A stretch of 64,000 nucleotides of DNA from Brachyhypopomus gauderio (lineage: Eukaryota; Chordata; Actinopteri; Gymnotiformes; Hypopomidae), in NCBI RefSeq assembly GCF_052324685.1, contig NW_027507034.1, positions 1 to 64,000 on the forward strand. The letters run 5' to 3'. Position numbers and translations under genes: made by a program. Positions 1 to 10,246 of the stretch are shown one piece after another. Within the stretch, counting starts at the first letter, position 1. Each line of letters starts with the position of its first letter. Below the pieces are notes generated by a model. That model saw nothing but the letters and a program-made list of their open reading frames with translations, was not told the origin of the DNA and ran no database searches.

Positions 1-3000
1 GTGGAGAGTGGGTGGTGTGTAGAGGGGAGAGTGGGTGGTGTGTAGAGGTGGAGAGTGGGTGGTGTGTAGAGGTGGAGAGTGGGTGGTGTGTAGAGGTGGA
101 GAGTGGGGTGGTGTGTAGAGGTGGAGAGTGGGTGGTGTGTAGAGGTGGAGAGTGGGTGGTGTGTAGAGGTGGAGAGTGGGTGGTGTGTAGAGGGGAGAGT
201 GGGTGGTGTGTAGAGGTGGAGAGTGGGTGGTGTGTAGAGGTGAGAGAGTGGGTGGTGTGTAGAGGTGGAGAGTGGGTGGTGTGTAGAGGTGGAGAGTGGG
301 TGGTGTGTAGAGGTGGAGAGTGGGTGGTGTGTAGAGGTGGAGAGTGGGTGGTGTGTAGAGGTGGAGAGTGGGTGGTGTGTAGAGGTGGAGAGTGGGTGGT
401 GTGTAGAGGGGAGAGTGGGTGGTGTGTAGAGGTGGAGAGTGGGTGGTGTGTAGAGGTGGAGTGGGTGGTGTGTAGAGGTGGAGAGTGGGTGGTGTGTAGA
501 GGGGAGAGTGGGTGGTGTGTAGAGGTGGAGAGTGGGTGGTGTGTAGAGGTGGAGAGTGGGTGGTGTGTAGAGGTGGAGAGTGGGTGGTGTGTAGAGGTGG
601 AGAGTGGGTGGTGTGTAGAGGTGGAGAGTGGGTGGTGTGTAGAGGTGGAGAGTGGGTGGTGTGTAGAGGGGGAGAGTGGGTGGTGTGTAGAGGTGGAGAG
701 TGGGTGGTGTGTAGAGGTGGAGAGTGGGTGGTGTGTAGAGGTGGAGAGTGGGTGGTGTGTAGAGGGAGAGTGTGTAGAGTGAGTGGGTGGTGTGTAGAGG
801 GGAGAGTGGGGTGGTGTGTAGAGGTGGAGAGTGGGTGGTGTGTAGAGGTGGAGAGTGGGTGGTGTGTAGAGGTGGAGAGTGGGTGGTGTGTAGAGGTGGA
901 GAGTGGGTGGTGTGTAGAGGTGGAGAGTGGGTGGTGGTAGAGGTGGAGAGTGGGTGGTGTAGAGGTGGAGAGTGGGTGGTGTGTAGAGGTGGAGAGTGGG
1001 TGGTGTGTAGAGGTGGAGAGTGGGTGGTGTGTAGAGGTGGGAGAGTGGGTGGTGTGTAGAGGGGGAGAGTGGGTGGTGTGTAGAGGGGGAGAGTGGGTGG
1101 TGTGTAGAGGGGGAGAGTGGGTGGTGTGTAGAGGGGGAGAGTGGGTGGTGTGTAGAGGTGGAGAGTGGGTGGTGTGTAGAGGTGGAGAGTGGGTGGTGTG
1201 TAGAGGGGGAGAGTGGGTGGTGTGTAGAGGTGGAGAGTGGGTGGTGTGTAGAGGTGGAGAGTGGGTGGTGTGTAGAGGGGAGAGTGGGTGGTGTGTAGAG
1301 GTGGAGAGTGTGTGGTGTGTACAGGTGGAGAGTGGGTGGTGTGTAGAAGGGGAGAGTGGGTGGTGTGTAGAGGTGGAGAGTGGGTGGTGTGTAGAGGTGG
1401 AGAGTGGGTGGTGTGTAGAGGTGGAGAGTGGGTGGTGTGTAGAGGTGGAGAGAGTGGGTGGTGTGTAGAGGTGGAGAGTGGGTGGTGTGTAGAGGTGGAG
1501 AGTGGGTGGTGTGTAGAGGTGGAGAGTGGGTGGTGTGTAGAGGTGGAGAGTGTGTGGTGTGTACAGGTGGAGAGTGGGTGGTGTGTAGAAGGGGAGAGTG
1601 GGTGGTGTGTAGAGGTGGAGAGTGGGTGGTGTGTAGAGGTGGAGAGTGGGTGGTGTGTAGAGGTGGAGAGTGGGTGGTGTGTAGAGGTGGAGAGAGTGGG
1701 TGGTGTGTAGAGGTGGAGAGTGGGTGGTGTGTAGAGGGGAGAGTGGGTGGTGTGTAGAGGTGGAGAGTGGGTGGTGTGTAGAGGTGGAGAGAGTGGGGGG
1801 TGTGTAGAGGTGGAGAGTGGGTGGTGTGTAGAGGGGAGAGTGGGTGGTGTGTAGAGGGGAGAGTGGGTGGTGTGTAGAGGTGGAGAGTGGGTGGTGTGTA
1901 GAGGTGGAGAGTGGGTGGTGTGTAGAGGATGAGTGGGTGGTGTGTAGAGGTGGAGAGTGGGTGGTGTGTAGAGGGGGAGAGTGGGTGGTGTGTAGAGGTG
2001 GAGAGTGGGTGGTGTGTAGAGGTGGAGAGTGGGTGGTGTGTAGAGGGGAGAGTGGGTGGTGTGTAGAGGGGAGAGTGGGTGGTGTGTAGAGGTGAGAGTG
2101 GGTGGTGTGTAGAGGGGAGAGTGGGTGGTGTGTAGAGGTGGAGAGTGGGTGGGTGTAGAGGTGGAGAGTGGGTGGTGTGTAGAGGGGAGAGTGGGTGGTG
2201 TGTAGAGGGGGAGAGTGGGTGGTGTGTAGAGGTGGAGAGTGGGTGGTGTGTAGAGGTGGAGAGTGGGTGGTGTGTAGAGGGGAGAGTGGGTGGTGTGTAG
2301 AGGTGGAGAGTGTGTGGTGTGTACAGGTGGAGAGTGGGTGGTGTGTAGAAGGGGAGAGTGGGTGGTGTGTAGAGGTGGAGAGTGGGTGGTGTGTAGAGGG
2401 GGAGTGGGGTGGTGTGTAGAGGTGGAGAGTGGGTGGTGTGTAGAGGTGGAGAGAGTGGGTGGTGTGTAGAGGTGGAGAGTGGGTGGTGTGTAGAGGTGGA
2501 GAGTGGGTGGTGTGTAGAGGTGGAGAGAGTGGGTGGTGTGTAGAGGTGGAGAGTGGGTGGTGTGTAGAGGGAGAGTGGGTGGTGTGTAGAGGTGGAGAGT
2601 GTGTGGTGTGTACAGGTGGAGAGTGGGTGGTGTGTAGAGGGGAGAGTGGGTGGTGTGTAGAGGTGGAGAGTGTGTGGTGTGTACAGGTGGAGAGTGGGTG
2701 GTGTGTAGAAGGGGAGAGTGGGTGGTGTGTAGAGGTGGAGAGAGTGGGTGGTGTGTAGAGGTGGAGAGTGGGTGGTGTGTAGAGGTGGAGAGTGGGTGGT
2801 GTGTAGAGGTGGAGAGAGTGGGTGGTGTGTAGAGGTGGAGAGTGGGTGGTGTGTAGAGGTGGAGAGTGGGTGGTGTGTAGAGGTGGAGAGAGTGGGTGGT
2901 GTGTAGAGGTGGAGAGTGGGTGGTGTGTAGAGGGGAGAGTGGGTGGTGTGTAGAGGTGGAGAGTGGGTGGTGTGTAGAGGTGGAGAGTGGGTGGTGTGTA

Positions 3001-5287
3001 GAGGTGGAGAGTGGGTGGTGTGTAGAGGTGATGAGTGGGTGGTGTGTAGAGGTGATGAGTGGGTGGTGTGTAGAGGGGAGAGTGGGTGGTGTGTAGAGGG
3101 GAGAGTGGGTGGTGTGTAGAGGGGGAGAGTGGGTGGTGTAGAGGTGGAGAGTGGGTGGTGTGTAGAGGGGAGAGTGGGTGGTGTGTAGGGGTGGAGAGTG
3201 GGTGGTGTGTAGAGGTGGAGAGTGGGTGGTGTGTAGAGGGGAGAGTGGGTGGTGTGTAGAGATGGAGAGTGGGTGGTGTGTAGAGGTGGAGAGTGGGTGG
3301 TGTGTAGAGGGGAGAGTGGGTGGTGTGTAGAGGTGGAGAGTGGGTGGTGTGTAGTGGGGGAGAGTGGGTGGTGTGTAGAGGTGGAGAGTGGGTGGTGTGT
3401 AGAGGTGGAGAGTGGGTGGTGTGTAGAGGGGGAGAGTGGGTGGTGTGTAGAGGTGGAGAGTGGGTGGTGTGTAGAGGGGAGAGTGGGTGGTGTGTAGAGG
3501 TGGAGAGTGGGTGGTGTGTAGAGGTGGAGAGTGGGTGGTGTGTAGAGGGGAGAGTGGGTGGTGTGTAGAGGGGGAGAGTGGGTGGTGTGTAGAGGTGGAG
3601 AGTGGGTGGTGTGTAGAGGTGGAGAGTGGGTGGTGTGTAGAGGTGGAGAGTGTGTGGTGTGTACAGGTGGAGAGTGGGTGGTGTGTAGAAGGGGAGAGTG
3701 GGTGGTGTGTAGAGGTGGAGAGTGGGTGGTGTGTAGAGGTGGAGAGTGGGTGGTGTGTAGAGGTGGAGAGTGGGTGGTGTGTAGAGGTGGAGAGAGTGGG
3801 TGGTGTGTAGAGGTGGAGAGTGGGTGGTGTGTAGAGGGGAGAGTGGGTGGTGTGTAGAGGTGGAGAGTGGGTGGTGTGTAGAGGTGGAGAGAGTGGGGGG
3901 TGTGTAGAGGTGGAGAGTGGGTGGTGTGTAGAGGGGAGAGTGGGTGGTGTGTAGAGGGGAGAGTGGGTGGTGTGTAGAGGTGGAGAGTGGGTGGTGTGTA
4001 GAGGTGGAGAGTGGGTGGTGTGTAGAGGGGAGAGTGGGTGGTGTGTAGAGGTGGAGAGTGGGTGGTGTGTAGAGGGGAGAGTGGGTGGTGTGTAGAGGTG
4101 GAGAGTGGGTGGTGTGTAGAGGGGGAGAGTGGGTGGTGTGTAGAGGTGGAGAGTGGGTGGTGTGTAGAGGTGGAGAGTGGGTGGTGTGTAGAGGGGAGAG
4201 TGGGTGGTGTGTAGAGGGGGAGAGTGGGTGGTGTGTAGAGGTGGAGAGTGGGTGGTGTGTAGAGGGGAGAGTGGGTGGTGTGTAGAGGTGGAGAGTGGGT
4301 GGTGTGTAGAGGTGGAGAGTGGGTGGTGTGTAGAGGGGGAGAGTGGGTGGTGTGTAGAGGTGGAGAGTGGGTGGTGTGTAGAGGTGGAGAGTGGGTGGTG
4401 TGTAGAGGGGAGAGTGGGTGGTGTGTAGAGGGGGAGAGTGGGTGGTGTAGAGGTGGAGAGTGGGTGGTGTGTAGAGGTGGAGAGTGGGTGGTGTAGAGGT
4501 GGAGAGTGGGTGGTGTGTAGAGGTGGAGAGTGGGTGGTGTGTAGAGGGGAGAGTGGGTGGTGTGTAGAGGGGGAGAGTGGGTGGTGTGTAGAGGTGGAGA
4601 GTGGGTGGTGTAGAGGTGGAGAGTGGGTGGTGTGTAGAGGTGGAGAGTGGGTGGTGTAGAGGTGGAGAGTGGGTGGTGTGTAGAGGTGGAGAGTGGGTGG
4701 TGTGTAGAGGTGGAGAGTGGGTGGTGTAGAGGTGGAGAGTGGGTGGTGTGTAGAGGTGGAGAGTGGGTGGTGTGTAGAGGGGGAGTGGGTGGTGTGTAGA
4801 GGGGAGAGTGGGTGGTGTGTAGAGGTGGAGAGTGGGTGGTGTGTAGAGGTGGAGAGTGGGTGGTGTGTAGAGGGGAGAGTGGGTGGTGTGTAGAGGGGAG
4901 AGTGGGTGGTGTGTAGAGGTGGAGAGTGGGTGGTGTAGAGGTGGAGAGTGGGTGGTGTGTAGAGGTGGAGAGTGGGTGGTGTGTAGAGGGGAGAGTGGGT
5001 GGTGTGTAGAGGTGGAGAGTGGGTGGTGTAGAGGTGGAGAGTGGGTGGTGTAGAGGTGGAGAGTGGGTGGTGTGTAGAGGGGGAGAGTGGGTGGTGTGTA
5101 GAGGTGGAGAGTGGGTGGTGTGTAGAGGGGGGAGTGGGTGGTGTGTAGAGGGGGGAGTGGGTGGTGTGTAGAGGGGGGAGTGGGTGGTGTGTAGAGGGGG
5201 AGAGTGGGTGGTGTGTAGAGGGGGAGAGTGGGTGGTGTAGAGGTGGAGAGTGGGTGGTGTGTAGAGGTGGAGAGTGGGTGGTGTAGA
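1..5287. repeat. 24-bp G-rich minisatellite array
   Basis: More than 200 head-to-tail copies of a unit of about 24 bp (core GTGGAGAGTGGGTGGTGTGT plus AGAG), with 22-, 23- and 26-bp variants. The array runs off the left edge. The unit is a multiple of 3 and lacks stops in some frames, so long artificial reading frames arise; no protein is implied. Variant units (GTGTGTGG, TACAGG, AGAAGG) mark higher-order blocks. One block of about 450 bp at 1480-1928 reappears 2,100 bp later at 3580-4028, and a 240-bp block near 1285-1470 recurs at 1525-1710. The right edge (GTGGTGTAGATCTCCTC) is identical to the edge of the smaller array at 23063-23663. The array therefore lies in the intron between exon 5 and the B30.2 exon of a TRIM gene. 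Confidence 0.97.
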
Positions 5288-5483
5288 TCTCCTCATGAAC
5301 TGACTGTCTCTCCTCAGACCAGCAGTCAACTGGTCGTCCCCCTCACTGTTTATACTAATACAGCCTTTAATACTGGAATAGTTCATTTACCAAACACACA
5401 ATGTTAATGTTTCTCTCTCTATAGAGTTCTAATTGTGAGGAGAACAGAATTACTCTAATTAATCAAAGAACACCAAAACTCAC

Positions 5484-6066
5484 AGTACTGGAGAATCTTC
5501 TGCATTCTCTCCCAGACTCTGAACTTCAGGTTGGAAAGATGTTTTGCTACATTGATCAGAGCTCCTGACACCTTCTTATGTTGTTTTGGGGTGTGATGAA
5601 CTCTGGAAGTGTATAAAGCTGTATTATCATAATATTTTAGCATATATCATATTCTAATTATTTAACATTTAAATTAACACATGAAAAAAATTTCACATGA
5701 AATGTACAAAGCTGTATTATTATCTTTCATTAAACATATCAGTGTATCTAACCACGTTTTGCACATAATCAGTATCAAAAATGTATTTATATTTTCTTAA
5801 ATACCGTCTTCATATATCATGTTTCTGAAATAACAGAGACCACATACTGAAGATTTGAATGTATGAGAACAATTTCACAAACACAATGTGTAACACAATA
5901 TATCAAACAGAAATAATAATCACTTACTGTTTCAGTGTGGACGACACGTTCTGAGAAGGAAACAGAGGAACAAACACAGAAAGTGAAATCAAATTTTAGT
6001 CATTTTGTTTATATAAGGGTCAAACATGCATCTTCCTTATATGATAACATCAATGTGTCTAAAGAC

Positions 6067-6102
<36 letters not shown>

Positions 6103-6158
6103 GCGCACGCACACACACACAAACAAAAACAAATGTCAAAACATTTTACTTATGCATT

Positions 6159-6245
<87 letters not shown>

Positions 6246-7442
6246 TACAGACTGAGTGATTCTTACTAGTAAGAACAGGATGTTCTCAGCTTCCATCTCC
6301 TTCTCTGTGTTTCTGATTTGATCTGAAAGAGATGCTATTTCTCCACTCATCTCCTCAATCTTCCTCCTCATCATGTGACTCTTCTGCTCCTCTTCCTCCT
6401 TCAGTGCAGCTATTCTTGCTGCTTCTTCATCTCTTAGAAACTGGTGGATCTTCTCAAACTCCTCCTTTATCTGCCTCTCTGTGTGCTGGGCCTGATACTG
6501 GAATAGGAGATGATGAGGAAATATAAACTGTCCAAATGTGTGTGTTTCATTATGGTGTACGTGGACAGTGATCACAGCACCATTCAGAACTCAGAGTGAC
6601 CTTTCACCTTAATGTGTGCTGCTGTTTTCTCACAGTCTTGTTTATTTTCCTCTAAGACCTTCAGATGCTGCTGTAGAGACTTCAGTGAGGTCTTGAGTTT
6701 GTTCTGTAAAATACGGGTTTAGTAGAGGACAGTGTGAGTCTTACAGGACTCATCACTGTGTCTGTATAGATGTGCTGGAGATTTCAGAGATTATAACAAC
6801 TGGACACAATGGTGTGATTACTATGATTCCTTTTCATCCTTTTACTATCAAATGGAGATGTTTGATATATTGTAGCCGGTTGTATAACCAATGTTTTAAT
6901 TCTATTATTTTTCAATGTGAATGAAGGTCTGATTTAGTTGTCGGAAATCTCATCATCTGAGAAATTCTATCTAGAATTTCAAGATAATTGTGAACACTGG
7001 AAAAACATTTAAAAACAATTAAATAAGAAGTGTACATTTCATACCTTAAATTCACACACAGCTTCCTCTACTGGACAGCAGTCATGAGTTTTATGTGCCT
7101 TTGAAATCTGACACACCAAACACACAGGCTGTTGGTCCTCCAGACAGAAGACTTTGAGTTTCTCATTGTGCAGACTGCAGAGAACCTCAGACCCTGCTGA
7201 AGATCTCTGAATCCTGCTGGCTTGAAATGCCTCACACAAGTTCTTTAGGACAAGATTACAGGGAGGTTCGTCTCTTGAAGATCTTCTCCTACAAACTGGA
7301 CATTCTTGAGATCCCTTGGTTTCCCAGAACTGCTGCAGACAGGTTTTACACACACTGTGGCTAGTACAACAGGATCCCTGAAGATGTCACAGCACACAGG
7401 ACATGAAAACTCTTCTTCTGACAGAGGGTTTGTAGCAGCCAT
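5484..7442 (-). pseudogene. TRIM35-like E3 ligase gene A, broken in RING exon, 3' exon outside window
   Basis: Exons on the minus strand: RING/B-box 7442-7045, coiled-coil 1 6703-6608 (96 nt), coiled-coil 2 6497-6267 (231 nt), microexon 5950-5928 (23 nt), exon 5 5602-5484 (119 nt). All have GT/AG borders. The PRY-SPRY (B30.2) exon should lie left of the window, beyond the minisatellite. Compared with gene C, the RING exon lacks 7 bp near 7362 (the CATGACA segment between CTA and GTA). This shifts the frame after the first CxxC pair and removes the third RING cysteine and the histidine from frame. Everything downstream, including the B-box (CSLH, CLED, CQIC) and the coiled coil, is still well preserved. 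The family are cytosolic RING ubiquitin ligases, many involved in fish antiviral immunity. The frameshift suggests a recent pseudogene; an assembly error is possible. Confidence 0.85.
6069..6242. repeat. compound microsatellite (CA)n, (GT)n, (GA)n
   Basis: CA repeats at 6069-6120, GT repeats at 6159-6182 and GA repeats to 6242. They sit just downstream of the coiled-coil-2 splice donor of TRIM gene A. The same position in genes B and C also carries CA/GT repeats, so the microsatellite predates the gene duplication. Confidence 0.95.
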
Positions 7443-7784
7443 TTCCTCCAACAGCTGCTGTGCTGTTTCTCTGTAATGTCTCCTTCTGTACAAACTTCAC
7501 TTTCACTTTTAGATCTTCTGTAAAAAACACAGTAGCACAGGAGAGAGTCAGTCACTGTAATCCTTTATCCAGCTGAGGGAGTTTAGACTCCTTTCAGAAA
7601 TAAGGCAGAAAGAAGTAAATGCCAGAGTTAAGAGGTTTTTATAATATTTATAACTCACTTGAACGTATAATTAATAAAGAATAGTGTGGCGTTCCAAGAT
7701 TTACTTCCTCAACACGGCCGACGTGTACAGGGAGGAGGGGCTTTGGTATAAGAGTTAATAAGCTGGTAAACATACATGATTTCT

Positions 7785-7799
7785 CCACCAGATGGCGAC
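7785..7799 (+). promoter_or_regulatory. CTCF-like core motif in 5' flank of TRIM gene A
   Basis: The sequence CCACCAGATGGCGAC fits the vertebrate CTCF core (CCASYAGRKGGC). It lies about 340 bp upstream of the start codon. The same motif is kept upstream of gene B (34811-34825) but is degraded upstream of gene C. This is a motif match only; binding is inferred. Confidence 0.35.
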
Positions 7800-8406
7800 A
7801 GTTCATTACTACTAAGTGAATCAAGCGCCCCTCAGCTGTCTCTGTCTTGGCAGAGTGTAGAGTACTGCAGCTGTAGAACAGATCACTGTTAGGATGTGTT
7901 CAATGGTCATACAAGAATGACTAAACTCAGTAGGTCAAAATATGAATGAGTTCTCATTTCAAAATCTTAATATTTATAATTCGAAGATGTGAAATTACAT
8001 TAAACGCATGTTATCATGAATATGTCATAAAAAGCTAAGACACGTGACACTGGTTCCTGGAGTAACTGTTCACAGAATGATCACACTGTGTAAGAAGGGC
8101 AGAAACCAGGAGAGCAGAGAGTGGAGGAAGAGTTTCAGTCACGGTAACCTCAGCCAAATAAATAAAGTGGTGATTGAAGAATGACTAAACTCAGTAGGTC
8201 AAAAGATGAATCAAATCTCATTCCAAAACGTTAATATTTTTTACATTAAATAAATGAAATGACATTAAACACACGTTGCCATGAATACATATATTGTTAA
8301 AAGCCAAGACTCCTGACACTGGACCAGCAAAATCAAAGTTGTTGATTTCAAAAATTTGGCAGGCCGCCAAATGCATGCTGAATTATTGTGCAAATCTGTC
8401 TTTTGT

Positions 8407-8812
8407 CTTGTCACTAGTTCACAGGTCGGTGTAAGAGGCCTTGCCTAAGCCACGGGAAAGTCTGCAACACAACCTGAAACCAGGGGACTGGGTGGTCGTG
8501 AAGGGTTAAAGGAGGAGGAGCTGGTGAGCACAGAGGCAGAGTGCATGGAGTAGGTTGCACCCCAGCTCCTATAGGGTGAAAGGAGGGTGTTCGGGGTGCC
8601 TCAGTCGAGTGGGAGGAGTGCAGATTGGGCGTGCACGCACTCCAAGCACAACAACTGTCAAGAAAGGTCAACGATCACCCACCATGACCCCTATACTCCT
8701 GCTCATCCTGTGGGGGGTGTTGACACTTCCCCAGGAGGGGAGAGCAGGGATACAGGACACCATGCTTTACTTCGCCTACCAGGACCCCTATTTTCCCTGT
8801 GAAAACGATTAG
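8407..8812 (+). pseudogene. endogenous retrovirus remnant: integrase C-terminal end and start of env
   Basis: On the plus strand around 8475-8505 a frame reads a PGDWVVVK-like motif, typical of the C-terminal domain of gammaretrovirus-like integrases, followed by a stop. Near 8625-8660 there is a weak match to the usual end of that domain (a W-x-H-x-S-H-x-K-like pattern). A reading frame with an ATG at 8683 then begins with a hydrophobic, signal-peptide-like stretch (TPILLLILWGVLTL) and stops at 8812 after about 42 codons. This order (end of pol, start of env) is that of a gamma/epsilon-type fish endogenous retrovirus. The fragment is broken by frameshifts and stops and cannot encode a full protein. 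The call rests on short motifs. Confidence 0.45.
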
Positions 8813-9958
8813 GGGACCTGTTGAACCGGAAGAGTGGAGATTTGAACATATATTTTTTTCAGAAACTCAGTACCAGGTTTAATCACTTTATCTGCGTGAC
8901 ATCTATGTACATAGGCAAAGCATTTCTTCATTGCAAAGCATTCTATCATTATCAACAGTATCAGCATGTGTTAGCGAAAGCATTTCTTCATTGTGTAACC
9001 CAGTTGACAAATGCATAATAAAAAGGTACAATAAATAGTAATAATAGATAAAAGTAATAATAATAGATAAAAAGCATAAATAGTAAAATGGGATAATAAA
9101 TAGTGATAATTCTGATTAAACAATTCATGAATGATGTGTTGTTATTGTTGAACAAAATTGCATGTGTTTGGTGTGGCGGTGCTCGTGGCAGTGCAGTTGC
9201 GATTGGTGCTTTTTGTTTTGGCATGCTGTTTCGCTGGCTTTCGGGTTGGCGAGCCGTTGGCGAGAGCTGGAGAGTTGGAGTTGGAGACTCCATTTTCCTC
9301 GGAGTTAGAAGAGATTTAAAGAGTGTTTTTAAGTTACTGTGACGTTTGGGTTCATTTTTGGAGTACTGGGCGAACAGCTTTGTAAACGCTGTCTGTTTTG
9401 AAGACCAGAAGTTTCGTTCGTCAAGTATTTCTTCGTTGAATTGTCTCGGTAAGGCAGCTCGTTTATTTTTCGTTACTGTTGTAATCCAAGTCATATTTTG
9501 TTTATCATTGTTAAATACTTCAGTGAAACCTAAGAATTGTATTTTGTTTGTTAATACTTTTTGTGTTAAATGTGGAAGGGTATATTTTAGTTGAAATGAT
9601 TAAGTTTAAAGCTAGGAATGAGTTGACTGTTTCACATGCTGTGATCACGCACCTAGCACGTGTAACGTGAGAAGGCTAAACGTGTCCTCACGATAACCAT
9701 TGTACTCTGTAATGTTTATGCATAATCGCAAGGTTACCGCGATTTCACTGTACAATGTTGTTTATTTTATAGTATTCGTCCTGTTTACTTGATAAATGGT
9801 CATTTAACTGAATAGTATGCAATGCTTTTCAGTATGAACGAAGTGTATGCAGTTGCATAGCTTTTCTTTTGAGAAGATTTATATTAATGTTGTACAACTA
9901 TTTTAAGTTTAAACTGTTGATATTTGATCAGAATTTAACATTGTCCTGTATGTGTAGC
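8813..9958. other. non-coding stretch, possibly LTR or leader of the retroviral remnant
   Basis: No convincing gene. The open frame on the minus strand (8988-9494) is AT-rich and has no recognisable motif. The segment contains TAATAG-rich low complexity (9015-9100) and a GC-richer part (9160-9300) with two GGCGAG motifs that resembles a retroelement leader. Assignment to the neighbouring retroviral remnant is a guess based on position. Confidence 0.3.
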
Positions 9959-9962
9959 TTAA

Positions 9963-10212
9963 CAATCCGTGTATCATTCGTTCATTTGATATTCAACTGA
10001 AAATCAAAATCGGAAAAACAAAAAAACAGTTCATTATTTTGTTTTTCGTTTTGAATATAAAAACAAAAAAACAAATCAGGCTTGTATTTTTATGTTTTTT
10101 ATCTGATGGTCCAAACAAAAATAGCACAATTAAAAAAACGGGTTCGGAGCCGGAGCCGAACTTGATTTTGATTTTTTTATCTTGACCCATTTGTGTGCGC
10201 CGGAAGTTACTG
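9963..10212 (+). repeat. left terminal inverted repeat
   Basis: Pairs with 17049-17293 on the opposite strand. The outer part reads AATCCGTGTATCATTCG, then (after a short indel) TATTCAACTGAAAATC. An A/T-rich middle follows, then a GC-rich inner part (GAGCCGGAGCCGAAC, and GTGCGCCGGAAGTTACTG). The start codon of the RING gene lies 35 bp inside the inner border, so the TIR probably contains that gene's promoter. Confidence 0.9.
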
Positions 10213-10246
10213 CAACTGGAGCTCGCGGGTTTTGGATGGAGTTAAG

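Noticed and set aside
12-4659. Many long open frames of 8-residue Trp/Cys/Val/Glu repeats in the minisatellite
   Set aside because: They follow from a stop-free 24-bp unit; no promoter, splice or start context, and frames change with each unit-length variant.
6150-6266. Extension of the coiled-coil exon frame into Ser/Leu and His/Thr repeats
   Set aside because: The splice donor GTAAGA ends the exon at 6267; the rest is microsatellite.
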